Positions 8,395 to 18,740 are shown, counted from the stretch's first letter. The stretch is 64,000 bases of DNA from Chlamydiae bacterium Ga0074140 (GCA_001464115.1 LNES01000006.1:513747-577746), one strand, 5' to 3'. Numbers and translations: made by a program. The notes: a model not told the origin generated them from the sequence alone.

Positions 8395-9563
8395 CGCGTA
8401 ATTTTCACAACCAACAGGGTGAGGTCATCATGTTGTGCAGCATCTCGACTAAAGGCGCGGACTTTTTGAAAGATGTGATTTGCGATCCTCTCTGCATTCT
8501 CATCCTTTGCCTCGAGAATCGCGCTCTCTAACCGCGAACGTCCAAACAGCCTCTGCTCGGGATCGTGCGCCTCCACCACACCGTCTGAGTAAAGGATAAG
8601 AAGATCTCCTGCTGATAGTTTGTAGGTTGAAGAAATAGGATCGATCCTCTCTTCAGCACCAAAGGCAGCACCTTTTGTGGAAAGTTCTTCAATATCCCCC
8701 TCTTTTCGGACTACAAGCGCAGGGAGATGGCCGCAGGAGGTGTAATGAAGCGCTCCTCTTTCTAAATCCAGCTCGCCGATCCAAGCCGTGGCAAAATAAC
8801 CAGAATCTCTTGTATCGCGACAAAAAAGTGTGTTGGTTTTTTGAACGACTCTCTCGATTGAGTCTTCGCCACAATAAAAGCCCGCGCGCAAAAGACCTCG
8901 CAGCAGCAGCGCAAAAAGGGCGGCGGAAATTCCCTTGCCTGAGGCATCGCCTAGCGTGAGAACCAGAGATTTTTGTTTGGCAAAAACGTCGTAAAAATCG
9001 CCTGTCACCTCGAGTGCAGGATGAAAACCAGCAGCAATCTGCACTCCCGGGATTCTGGGAATCTCTTTGGGAAAGATCTGCTTCTGAATCTCGTGGCCAA
9101 TTCTAAGTTCTCCTCGCAAAAGTTCTTTGGCGAGCTTCTCTTGTCTAATCTCTTCGACATATTGAATAAGATTCTCCACCATCCGATTGAACTGTGCGCC
9201 CAAAAGATTGATCTCAAAACCGAGACGATCCTTCTCATAGCGACTCGAAAGATGTCCCTCTCCCACGCGTGCCATCGCCCGTGCTAGGGCCTTCAGCGGA
9301 CGGGCCATTCTTTTCGTAAGCCACCAGGTGATAAAGCCTCCCACCACAAAAATGAGAAAGAAAAGTAACGACAGATGAAAAAAGAGCTTTTCTTTGGAGA
9401 TCTTCCAAGCTGCCTCTCCTGGAATTTCGCTGAAAAGGGTGACATCCTCTCGAAAAAGGATCGTTCCATAAATAACGAGTGGAAGAACGAGTAAAAAAAA
9501 GGCGAGCAAAAGAATGCGTCTTGCGAGGGAGCTCTTGTCTGGGAATCGCGAATTTGTCATCAT
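8391..9563 (-). CDS. rsbU: RsbU-like PP2C phosphatase with HAMP domain
   Basis: Membrane-bound serine phosphatase of 390 residues. TM1 is about residues 16-37 and TM2 about 61-82, followed by a HAMP linker (about 83-135) and an SpoIIE/PP2C domain (about 155-390). Metal-binding acids are visible in EVTGDFYDVF (D189, D192), GDASGKG (D206) and QHDDLTLL (D379/D380). In chlamydiae RsbU dephosphorylates RsbV-type antagonists in a partner-switching pathway that controls sigma factor availability. The loop between the two helices is only about 25 residues. As I recall, C. trachomatis RsbU is much longer with a large extracytoplasmic domain, so this copy appears to lack that sensor. The rsbU-eno neighbourhood (CT588-CT587 in C. 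trachomatis) supports the assignment. Confidence 0.88.
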   Translation of the reverse strand: MMTNSRFPDKSSLARRILLLAFFLLVLPLVIYGTILFREDVTLFSEIPGEAAWKISKEKLFFHLSLLFFLIFVVGGFITWWLTKRMARPLKALARAMARVGEGHLSSRYEKDRLGFEINLLGAQFNRMVENLIQYVEEIRQEKLAKELLRGELRIGHEIQKQIFPKEIPRIPGVQIAAGFHPALEVTGDFYDVFAKQKSLVLTLGDASGKGISAALFALLLRGLLRAGFYCGEDSIERVVQKTNTLFCRDTRDSGYFATAWIGELDLERGALHYTSCGHLPALVVRKEGDIEELSTKGAAFGAEERIDPISSTYKLSAGDLLILYSDGVVEAHDPEQRLFGRSRLESAILEAKDENAERIANHIFQKVRAFSRDAAQHDDLTLLVVKITR

Positions 9564-9572
9564 TTCAAAAAT

Positions 9573-10315
9573 ATGCCTCGAGAGATTACAAGCCTACAAC
9601 ACCCTATTGTGAAATATTTGGTCAAATTAAGGAAGAGTCGTGACTTTCGCAGGGAACACAACGGGGCTTTAATCGCAGGAAAAAAGCTGGTTAGCGAGCT
9701 TGGACGTGACTTTCCCCTCAAAACTCTCCTGATCGAGATGGGAGCAAAGGCTCTTCCGGTCTCCTCGGCCGAAACCTTTCATGTAACCCCCGAGATCCTA
9801 AAAAAAATTACAGGCCTAGAGGCTCCCGAGCCCTACGCTGCAGAAATCGAACTTCCTTCTAAGACAAACCTCAAAGGTAAAAAATTTCTTCTCGCTCTCG
9901 ATGGAGTTTCTGACCCTGGCAATTTGGGTACCCTTATCCGCTCTGCGCTTGCACTTGGCTGGGAAGGGGTCTTCCTTACCTCTGGATCCGCGGATCCCTA
10001 CAGTGACAAAGCGCTGCGCGCTGCAAAAGGAGCCACCTTTCATCTTCCTCTTGTCGAAGGCTCCTCACAAGAGCTTGCAGAATTGATCGAGCAGGAAAAG
10101 CTCGCCGTTCTTCTCGCTGATATGGATGGCAAAAATGTCGAAACGGAAAAGGTTTCTCCACCTCTTCTTCTTGTAATGGGAAGCGAATCACATGGCGTGA
10201 AATTTAAACCTTCAAAGGCAACCACTCTAGCCATTCCCATGCCCGGAAAAACAGAATCGCTAAATGTCGCGATAGCGGGAAGCATTTTGATGTACCTCCT
10301 GCGAGCGAGGACACC

Positions 10316-10319
<4 letters not shown>
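9573..10319 (+). CDS. TrmH/SpoU-family RNA 2'-O-methyltransferase
   Basis: SAM-dependent ribose methyltransferase of the SPOUT class, 248 residues, acting on rRNA or tRNA. The N-terminal substrate-binding domain (about 1-95, starting ITSLQHPIVKYL) is followed by the knotted catalytic domain with motif 1 DPGNLGTLIRSA (114-125, Arg123), motif 2 MGSESHG (202-208) and motif 3 IPMPGKTESLNVAIA (221-235). The exact target nucleotide cannot be told. It diverges from rsbU with only nine bases between the two start codons, so promoters for one or both must lie inside the neighbouring coding sequence. Its TGA overlaps the GTG of rsgA, making trmH-rsgA-eno a tight unit. Confidence 0.87.
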
Positions 10320-12704
<2,385 letters not shown>

Positions 12705-12730
12705 TTTTGTGAATTTTTTAAAGGCGCATC

Positions 12731-13242
12731 CCATAGACATGCCGGGTGACACGGCACTCCGTGTCCGTGCCCCCTGCGACCCCCCTTGCGCCTCACCTCG
12801 CTTTGAAAAATCATCTGCTCGGAGGCGGGGTGTGCGAAGCACTACCCCGCCCGCTCCGCTCTCCTGTGCTATGATTTTTCTGCGCGATCTGAGTCGTCGG
12901 GCTGCTCGCGCGCTCACTTCCCCAACCCTCCGGGTTGGGTCCCCTTTCTCGCGTCGCCTCGCAGTGCCTGGTAAAGATTTCGGAGACGGTATGCAGAGAT
13001 CTTCGCTTGGCTCTGCGACATGACACGGAAGGGGCCCCGCGACGAAGGAACGGGGAAGGAGTGCTTGTCGCAGCCCGTGGCTTTAAGCTGCAATGAGAAA
13101 TCAAACCGCAGGAGAGCGGAGCGGGCGGGGTAGTGCTTTGCACATCCCGCCGACGAGGACTTGATTTATCGAAGCAGATTAAAGCTCAAGAGGGCAGCGG
13201 GGAACACGGACATGTAATGCCGTGTTCCCGACATGTCTATGG
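12731..13242. repeat. MITE-like palindromic element, copy A (512 bp)
   Basis: Non-coding element filling most of the 12705-13357 gap. It begins CCATAGACATGCCGGG and ends CCCGACATGTCTATGG, an almost perfect terminal inverted repeat. The two halves are themselves diverged inverted copies: the segment around 12785-12870 is mirrored at about 13100-13200, including a repeated GCGGGGTAGTGCTT-type block. No transposase frame is present. Frames that cross it are not conserved between copies. Related copies lie at 42895, 49010 and 56960; A and C share orientation while B and D are reversed. The rest of the gap (12705-12730 and 13243-13357) holds only the upstream region of the next gene. Confidence 0.85.
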
Positions 13243-13357
13243 AAGCTACCTTTTAAGGTTTTGACACCATCCTCTTACATTTATGTCTTCTACCTCTTAT
13301 TTTTTGCTGGTGTAAAAAATTTTTTTATTCGTATTAGAGGAGATGGGAGGAGCGCTG

Positions 13358-13771
13358 ATGCGGCAGACCATCTTTCTTTTTGGGGAAGCGGAAAAAGGGG
13401 AGTATTGCACTCCTCGTGTGTGTAAATCGCTCGCTGAACTCGCAGACCATTTCGGTCACCCTCCCTCAGAAAGTCAAGGAGTGCTTTACGCCATTCAGGC
13501 GCTGCTCTACGAGAGAGAACTCATCTTTTACCGTGTAAAAGAAGAGGGCTTTAGTACGCAGGACTATATGCGTGGAATCAAACTTTTGCGCCGAAAGGAG
13601 ATCTCCTCGCCTTTAAGCGCCATTTGCATGCCAGGAGTTGGCGATGCTGAAATTATCAATTCTGTTCATGTTGTATGTAGGCAACGCAAAAGTCTTCTTA
13701 TTCTCACAGATCATGACCTTTACGACTATCTAACGATAGAATCTCCCTCAAAAAAAGGGCTTGAAGGTTGA
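13358..13771 (+). CDS. Hypothetical protein, 137 residues
   Basis: Small soluble protein of unknown function. I chose the ATG at 13358 because GGGAGGAG lies seven bases upstream. The in-frame ATG at 13343 would sit on top of that Shine-Dalgarno. The sequence begins MRQTIFLFGEAEKGEY and contains mixed helices and strands (ELADHFGHPPSESQGV, then hydrophobic strand-like segments AICMPGVGDAEIINSVHVV and SLLILTDHDLYDYL), suggesting a compact alpha/beta domain. It has no signal peptide or membrane segment. It stands alone between repeat A and the convergent FKW-family gene at 13806. No family is recognised. Confidence 0.65.
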   Translation: MRQTIFLFGEAEKGEYCTPRVCKSLAELADHFGHPPSESQGVLYAIQALLYERELIFYRVKEEGFSTQDYMRGIKLLRRKEISSPLSAICMPGVGDAEIINSVHVVCRQRKSLLILTDHDLYDYLTIESPSKKGLEG

Positions 13772-13805
13772 CGGCAGCAAAAAACGCTCAAAAAGATCGA
13801 AAAGC

Positions 13806-14483
13806 TTATTTTTTCATGAGGTAGTCTAGCATGCCTTCCCAGTCACGTTTAGCGGCGTAAGAGCGCACCTTGGAAAGATCAGCGTTAAGCGCTTTGGTAA
13901 ATCCGGGTAGGTAGGGATCCATCTCATTCTTTTTTGCTAGCGAATCCAGCGCGCCGCCAGTTCCTCCTCCTCCAGATCTTCCTTCTTCACCCCACAGAAA
14001 ACCGTTCCACTTGAAAGAACTTCCGCGAATTTTTCTGAAATACTCTTTGAGTTTTGGATCTCCAAGAATACATTCGAGAAACTTTAAAATATGGATGTGG
14101 TGTTTCGAAATCTCCGCTCCCTTTCCTTTGAGATACCCTCTTTTAAAAGCCAGCCCAACTAAAGATGTTCTTGCAAGCGTTGTGATCATATCTGCAACTG
14201 CTTGGCGGTATTCTGGTGGTGGATTTGGGATCGCGAGATAGGGATCTTTGCTGCTAAAAACCGAGCTATGCTCATCTTTAGATTGTGGCTCTCTGGACTG
14301 TGGTGCGCTTTTTGGAACACCCGGGATGGTGTGTGAGGCTTCTTTATCTCTTTTTGGAAACACGGCTGCAAAGCAGTAGCTTAGGTTAAAAGGAAGCGTT
14401 TTTTCGACATCAGATAGGTGCCATACACTGACGATTTCAGATGCTAGCGTCCGTTCTGGAGGCAAAGCTGGCTGTTCAATCAT
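13806..14483 (-). CDS. FKW-core family protein, member 1
   Basis: Protein of about 225 residues with a disordered first third and a C-terminal domain (about the last 145 residues) shared with the genes at 14531 and 17087. The shared core reads KDPYLAI, then KGxxI, a His-containing helix (HHIHILKFLEC), DPKLKEYFRKI, FKWNGFLWG, and after a Gly-rich insert LPGFTKALNAD and DWEGMLDYL. The ATG at 14483 is preferred to an upstream TTG because GGAG lies a suitable distance upstream. It lies 47 bases downstream of member 2 on the same strand. No known family is recognised. Charged helices and an absence of catalytic signatures suggest a binding domain, which is inference. Confidence 0.7.
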   Translation of the reverse strand: MIEQPALPPERTLASEIVSVWHLSDVEKTLPFNLSYCFAAVFPKRDKEASHTIPGVPKSAPQSREPQSKDEHSSVFSSKDPYLAIPNPPPEYRQAVADMITTLARTSLVGLAFKRGYLKGKGAEISKHHIHILKFLECILGDPKLKEYFRKIRGSSFKWNGFLWGEEGRSGGGGTGGALDSLAKKNEMDPYLPGFTKALNADLSKVRSYAAKRDWEGMLDYLMKK

Positions 14484-14530
14484 GCACAAACTCCACAGGC
14501 TTTTTCCATTATATAATTGTTAAGTGATTA

Positions 14531-15673
14531 TTAGAACAGACCAGGAGTAGGTTTTAGCCCAATCAGATACTTGATCATATTCTCCCAATCTTTCTTTCCG
14601 ACATGTTGTTGCAATGTTACAAGATCTGCATGGAGATTGTGTTTGCGAAGCGCATTGACGAAGCCTGGAAGATGCGGATCCAGCTTTCCTGCTGCAGCGA
14701 GCTTGTCGAGCTCTGCTCCGGTTCCATCATTATTTTCTCCTTTTAGAAAGCCATTCCATTTGAAATAACTGCTCTGGATTTTAAGAAAATGTGTTCTTGT
14801 CTCTGAATCTCTACACACACACTCTAAAAATTTTAGGGTGTGAACCCCATGACTCGAAATCTCTTCTCCCTTTTTTTTAAGAGTCGCTTTTTTAAAGGCC
14901 AACATTGGAACGGAGGTCGATCCAAGAACGTGGATCATCTCTTTGATCGCTAGCACATATGCTACGGGTTCAGAAATTGCGAGATAGGGGTCCTGAGGAG
15001 TCGGCGCGGCGCTTGGTGCTTTCTCTAATTCTGTCGCTTTTTCTGGAGGCAGAGTAGGAACCTGCACAATCTCCACAACTTTTGGATGTGGGGTTTCAGG
15101 GAGACGATTTTCGCGATCTGAAACAGGAGGCGGAGAATGATCGAGATGAAATTCTGGCATTACCAGTTCTTCCATCACTACATCTGCTTTTGGAAAAGTG
15201 CGCTCAGCATGAAACCGCGGAATTATCTCTTCTTCAATCTCTAAATCAGCAGCTGCAGATACATTCTCCTCTTCAAACCCATGAAAATTTATAGGGACCT
15301 CGGGAGTTTGTTCTTCAGGAAAAGCCGCTTCAACAACACGAGCAGGATCCCATAAGCCATACACAATACCCGTGCCGAGACAAGCATCGTCGATTGCATG
15401 AAAAAGCTGGTTCTTGGCGCGCTCGAAAATAGCGAGGTAGGAGGATCTTTGCGCAAGAGGTATGAAAATGAGAAGAGAAACGAAATGCGCTGTCGAAAGA
15501 CCCACATGCAGAGCTGCTTGCACAAGAGCAAGAAATGCCACTGCTTCTGCAAATAGTCTTGGGATAACTTCTCGATCGAGAAATCCGAGCTCATCTCGTT
15601 CGACAGATCGATCAAGCGCGGCAGGTGTCAGATCCTGAATAGAAACAAGCAGATTGATTCTTTCTGGAAACAT
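14531..15673 (-). CDS. FKW-core family protein, member 2, with paired hydrophobic segments
   Basis: 380 residues. Residues 41-57 and 61-75 form two closely spaced hydrophobic segments, reminiscent of the bilobed membrane hairpin of chlamydial inclusion membrane (Inc) proteins, although they are followed by a further conserved-looking region (ERAKNQLFHAIDDA). The middle (about 115-220) is acidic and Pro-rich, probably a flexible linker. The C-terminal 150 residues are the FKW-core domain: QDPYLAI, ISSHGVHTLKFLECVC, YFKWNGFLKG, LPGFVNAL, KKDWENMIKYL. It follows the lipase-like gene by 14 bases and precedes member 1, so the three are likely one operon. Function unknown. A membrane or inclusion location is inference. 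Confidence 0.72.
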   Translation of the reverse strand: MFPERINLLVSIQDLTPAALDRSVERDELGFLDREVIPRLFAEAVAFLALVQAALHVGLSTAHFVSLLIFIPLAQRSSYLAIFERAKNQLFHAIDDACLGTGIVYGLWDPARVVEAAFPEEQTPEVPINFHGFEEENVSAAADLEIEEEIIPRFHAERTFPKADVVMEELVMPEFHLDHSPPPVSDRENRLPETPHPKVVEIVQVPTLPPEKATELEKAPSAAPTPQDPYLAISEPVAYVLAIKEMIHVLGSTSVPMLAFKKATLKKKGEEISSHGVHTLKFLECVCRDSETRTHFLKIQSSYFKWNGFLKGENNDGTGAELDKLAAAGKLDPHLPGFVNALRKHNLHADLVTLQQHVGKKDWENMIKYLIGLKPTPGLF

Positions 15674-15687
15674 GCAGCATCACCAAA

Positions 15688-16740
15688 TCAATTTTTTCGT
15701 TGCTCATTTTCTCTCATTAGATCGATGTTTTGCAACTGATAGATTGAAGAAAGCGTGATGAGCTCTGTGTGTGCTTTGAGTGGCGCAGGAAGACCTTCTC
15801 GAAACAGCAAAAATGCACGCCCCAAGAGAAGGCCATACTTTGGAATCAAATCTCCTTCGGTGATGAAAACGAGAAAAGGCGGAGTTGAAGACATTTGCAT
15901 CCACTCTTGCAAAACCTCCTGAGAAACACCGGGGGCATTGAAAGAGATGGAGGGCAACTCCTGATGCACGAGATCGGTTTCGTAGAGGAGCGTATAGGCC
16001 GCAAGAATTCCTCCGAGACTAAATCCCATCACCCGTGCTTTTTCACCCTGCTTTGCAACTTTTTCGAGCCAAGCATGGATCTTAGGCTGTCCGTGATGGA
16101 ATGTAGAAAGGCCGGGATCGTGGATTTCTAGATCTGAGACGATCGATGCCCACCCTTTTTCTGTGACGAGAGAAAAATCTGTTCCCCGAAACAACAGAAT
16201 AGGCGGACCACTCTCTCTTTGTTGTGGCACGAGTCCAAAAGCGGGCATGCCTCGCCAGAGATCGATAACCTCATCCACTTTGTACAAGATGACCGCAGGG
16301 CCTCTTTTGAGATCAACAGTAGGTAGCGGAATCACCATTCCAGGTTTCAATTCACGATACGCAATGATTTTTGTAAGAGCTTCTGTCGCCATGATTTCAC
16401 ATTGCAGAGGATCCGTAATTTTGTTGTGAATTTTTAGGAGGAGTTCGATGGCGATCTTAAAATCTTCTGGATTTTCAGTGACCTTCCCAACGATGGCATG
16501 TGCTTCGGAAAAATAGCCATACTCGGCATCGAAATGCAAGACGTAGGGATCACTATTTTTTAAAACTTCAGCATCTTTTGATTCTTCTAGAGCGTAGGTG
16601 CGGATGTGTGGTTCGAAAATTACGGATAGCATCTTGTCCAGACTTTGCAGAAATGTCGTGCGAAACGAAACCTTTTCTAGCTCGACAGAAGAGAGTTTCG
16701 CTGAGAAAAAAAGAAGGCAAAGAAGGGTGCGGATAACCAT
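15688..16740 (-). CDS. Secreted lipase-like alpha/beta hydrolase
   Basis: 350 residues with an N-terminal signal peptide (about 1-18, MVIRTLLCLLFFSAKL). The hydrolase part starts near ILLFRGTDFS, the strand motif of class 3 lipases, followed by the nucleophile elbow GFSLGG (S241). D297 (FITEGDLIP) and H324 (LKAHTEL) are plausible partners for a Ser-Asp-His triad. Class 3 lipases cleave acyl esters such as triacylglycerol, but the substrate here is not determinable. The export signal suggests action in the periplasm, at the surface or in the host compartment. Its ATG abuts a 161-bp imperfect palindrome (16741-16901), leaving no separate leader. The two FKW-core genes follow in the same direction. 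Confidence 0.78.
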   Translation of the reverse strand: MVIRTLLCLLFFSAKLSSVELEKVSFRTTFLQSLDKMLSVIFEPHIRTYALEESKDAEVLKNSDPYVLHFDAEYGYFSEAHAIVGKVTENPEDFKIAIELLLKIHNKITDPLQCEIMATEALTKIIAYRELKPGMVIPLPTVDLKRGPAVILYKVDEVIDLWRGMPAFGLVPQQRESGPPILLFRGTDFSLVTEKGWASIVSDLEIHDPGLSTFHHGQPKIHAWLEKVAKQGEKARVMGFSLGGILAAYTLLYETDLVHQELPSISFNAPGVSQEVLQEWMQMSSTPPFLVFITEGDLIPKYGLLLGRAFLLFREGLPAPLKAHTELITLSSIYQLQNIDLMRENEQRKN

Positions 16741-16901
16741 GAGCCTATCTCGAATTAAAAAAGTTATTTATTTTTGATGATTTTTGAGCAGATTTGGAAT
16801 CGGTTTTTTCAGACAATGTGTGAACACATGGCTGAAAAAACCGATTCCAAAGATGCCAAAAAGCGCGGAAGTAAATTCTTTCTTGAATTCGAGATAGGCT
16901 C
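16741..16901. repeat. 161-bp imperfect palindrome directly upstream of the lipase-like gene
   Basis: Outer arms GAGCCTATCTCGAATT (16741-16756) and its exact reverse complement (16886-16901) enclose a second perfect inverted repeat: TTTGGAATCGGTTTTTTCAG at 16793-16812 and its complement at 16832-16851. The parts between are AT-rich. It starts on the base next to the ATG of the gene at 15688, so it would be transcribed as the leader and could fold into a long hairpin. It may be a mobile palindromic element, a regulatory hairpin, or both. Confidence 0.8.
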
Positions 16902-16950
16902 ATATGCGATTTCTGTATAATGAGCACCGAGACATTGAGTCAACGGGAAA

Positions 16951-17081
16951 TGATGAACGATGAGTAATGAATGATGAGCGGAAGAAAGAATTCTTCGTCT
17001 CTCTTTCGTGAACGTTACCGATTGCGTTTCCCGTTCCCGATCTTTCTCTTCAATTCATCACTCATTATTCATCGTTCATCG
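16951..17081. repeat. GATGAACGATGA hairpin element, copy 1
   Basis: Inverted repeat with a left arm at 16951-16981 (TGATGAACGATGAGTAATGA...) and a right arm at 17053-17081 that is its near-complete reverse complement, around a 70-base spacer. A shorter pair (GGGAAA at 16945, TTTCCC at 17027) lies around and within it. A second copy with the same arms is at 18557-18706. Together with the palindrome at 16741 it fills the 346-base gap 16741-17086; I see no gene there. Confidence 0.8.
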
Positions 17082-17086
17082 CTTCT

Positions 17087-17725
17087 TTAGTTGGATATGA
17101 GGTAATGAACAAGCCCATCGCTATCTCCCGCTTTGAGATAGGAGGTGACCTTCGCTTCATCAGCTTCAACATGTTTACAAAAGCTGGGCAGAAAACGGAA
17201 AAGATTATTTTTTCCAGTTTCTTCCACAACTCGTCTTGCAAAACCACTGATGAAGTTCTCCCATTTGAAGGGATTTTTCCTGACTACCCTAAGCGCTTTT
17301 TTTAGTTTTGGGTCTTCGCAGATATGACCAATAAATCTCAATGGATGGACATGGTCGATCTTCCGCCCCTTCTTCTCCATTTCGCTCTTTTGCAAAAGAA
17401 GCTGAAATACATTCTTTTCTGCCATTTCCGTAACGATGAAGGTGATAATCTGTCTCTCCCAATCGTGCAGGGGGATCTCTTTAAATTCCGTGATATTGTC
17501 TAGGCAATAATGAGGCTGTTCGGTAGGAGTCAAAAAAGGATCTTCGGGATCCTCATCATCATTAAAAAAGAAACCAAATCGATGTTTTTGTGGTTCTTTT
17601 GAAAGTATCCGCTCAAGTTCCATGCGACACGCCTCGGCTACCTCCTCATCGGGAATCTGAATCTGCACATATCCTTGAAGCGCCGTGCATGTTACGGCAA
17701 AAATTAACGCAGAGATTCTTTTCAT
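17087..17725 (-). CDS. FKW-core family protein, member 3, with signal peptide
   Basis: 212 residues. The start is the ATG at 17725, placed six bases after an AAGGAGG Shine-Dalgarno; a TTG further upstream overlaps that site. The first 19 residues form a signal peptide (MKRISALIFAVTCTALQG), so this member is exported. After an acidic segment (about 50-65) comes the shared domain: KKGRKIDHVHPLRFIGHIC, DPKLKKALRVVRKNPFKWENF, LPSFCKHVEADEAKV and a terminal YLI. It is more diverged than members 1 and 2 and lacks the FL-x-G after FKW. It lies 21 bases downstream of the MBL hydrolase gene on the same strand. Function unknown. Confidence 0.72.
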   Translation of the reverse strand: MKRISALIFAVTCTALQGYVQIQIPDEEVAEACRMELERILSKEPQKHRFGFFFNDDEDPEDPFLTPTEQPHYCLDNITEFKEIPLHDWERQIITFIVTEMAEKNVFQLLLQKSEMEKKGRKIDHVHPLRFIGHICEDPKLKKALRVVRKNPFKWENFISGFARRVVEETGKNNLFRFLPSFCKHVEADEAKVTSYLKAGDSDGLVHYLISN

Positions 17726-17746
17726 CTTTTCCTCCTTCAATATCCG

Positions 17747-18382
17747 TTAGTATCCGAATCTTTTTTGCGCCTCCGCAATCCAACTTTCGGCTCCGATCGT
17801 TGTTGTTTCGCCATGGCCAGGAATGACTTTCGTGTCGGCTGGTAATATCGCAAGTTTCTTCAGCGAGTGCCACATCAGCTCCGGTCTCGATGTGGGGAAG
17901 TTGAGCCTGCCGATCGTTCCGCGAAAAAGCGTATCTCCAGAAATGAGAATCTTTTCATCTTCGAGATAATAGCAGACAGAACCTGGAGTGTGCCCAGGGG
18001 TGTGAATCACTCTTATTTTCAACTTGCCAATTGTAAAAACTTGCCCGTCCTGCACATACCCATCGGGTTTCACACCTTCGATCGAGAAAAAAAGCGGGAG
18101 TCCATCTGCGCCAGGTTGCTCGAGATTCTCTTTGTCTGCCTCATGAATGAGAACAGGAACATGAAGAGCTTCTTTCAGAGCCGCGACATCAACGATATGA
18201 TCCCAATGCGAGTGGGTGAGGAGAATTTTTTCAACGTGAAGAGAGTGGTGCTTGATACGCTTGAGAATTTTCTGCGAGCTATCTGCGGGCGCATCAAACA
18301 CAGCAGCTTTTTTTGTAGATGAGCAGCCGACGAGAATAGTGTTCGTACTAAAAGGCCCTGACGAGAAGACTTCCAATAGCAT
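17747..18382 (-). CDS. MBL-fold metallohydrolase (glyoxalase II-like)
   Basis: 211-residue metallo-beta-lactamase-fold hydrolase. Zinc ligands are visible: THSHWDH (H57, H59, D61, H62), H131 in PGHTPGS, D150 in ISGDTLF and H190 in IPGHGE. The set with FRGTIGR and the short length is typical of the hydroxyacylglutathione hydrolase-like group, which cleaves thioesters; the substrate is uncertain. It has no signal peptide and is cytoplasmic. It lies 32 bases downstream of tRNA-Arg and 21 bases upstream of FKW-core member 3, all on the minus strand, so a shared transcript is possible. Confidence 0.88.
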   Translation of the reverse strand: MLLEVFSSGPFSTNTILVGCSSTKKAAVFDAPADSSQKILKRIKHHSLHVEKILLTHSHWDHIVDVAALKEALHVPVLIHEADKENLEQPGADGLPLFFSIEGVKPDGYVQDGQVFTIGKLKIRVIHTPGHTPGSVCYYLEDEKILISGDTLFRGTIGRLNFPTSRPELMWHSLKKLAILPADTKVIPGHGETTTIGAESWIAEAQKRFGY

Positions 18383-18414
18383 TAGAACCCTAGTAATACC
18401 CTCCGACCAAAGAT

Positions 18415-18488
18415 TGCACCGGAGAGGATTCGAACCTCTGACCTCACGGTTCGTAGCCGTGTACTCTATCCAGCTGAGCTACCGGTGC
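18415..18488 (-). tRNA. tRNA-Arg (anticodon ACG)
   Basis: On the minus strand the sequence folds as a full cloverleaf: acceptor GCACCGG paired with CCGGTGC, D-arm AGCTCAGCTGGATAGAGT, anticodon stem CACGG/CCGTG with loop CTACGAA (anticodon ACG), and T-arm AGAGGTTCGAATCCTCT. The discriminator base is A and CCA is not encoded. Anticodon ACG (with inosine at position 34) reads CGU, CGC and CGA codons. Confidence 0.96.
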
Positions 18489-18556
18489 TTATGGTAACTA
18501 AGGGGGTTCATCATGGCAAAGCAGTCCATTTTGAGCAAGGGAGATCCTTTAGAGAA

Positions 18557-18706
18557 GTGATGAACGATGAGTGATGAATGATGAACGGCAGAAAGACCAC
18601 TTCTCCAGGCGTTTCGTTCTTAAGGGTATATTAAAAAAAATTTAATTTGATTCTTTTTTATATTTTCTCCCTCTTCCGTTCATCACCCATCATTCATCGT
18701 TCATCG
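18557..18706. repeat. GATGAACGATGA hairpin element, copy 2
   Basis: The left arm (18557-18588) and right arm (18676-18706) are reverse complements over about 31 bases with few mismatches, and they match the arms of the copy at 16951. The spacer is AT-rich. The element lies between tRNA-Arg and the start of trkA, in the 252-base gap 18489-18740, in which I find no gene. The two copies bracket the tRNA-MBL-FKW3 block. Confidence 0.8.
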
Positions 18707-18740
18707 TTTTTTTATCCCTCAATATATTACACTTCTAGTT

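Noticed and set aside
17867..18322. 151-codon plus-strand frame opposite the MBL hydrolase
   Set aside because: The MBL gene has a complete metal-binding motif set on the minus strand, and this frame has no support.
16741..18740. CRISPR array from the recurring GATGAACGATGA sequences
   Set aside because: There are only two pairs of inverted arms without regular direct repeats and spacers, and no cas genes are seen anywhere in the window.
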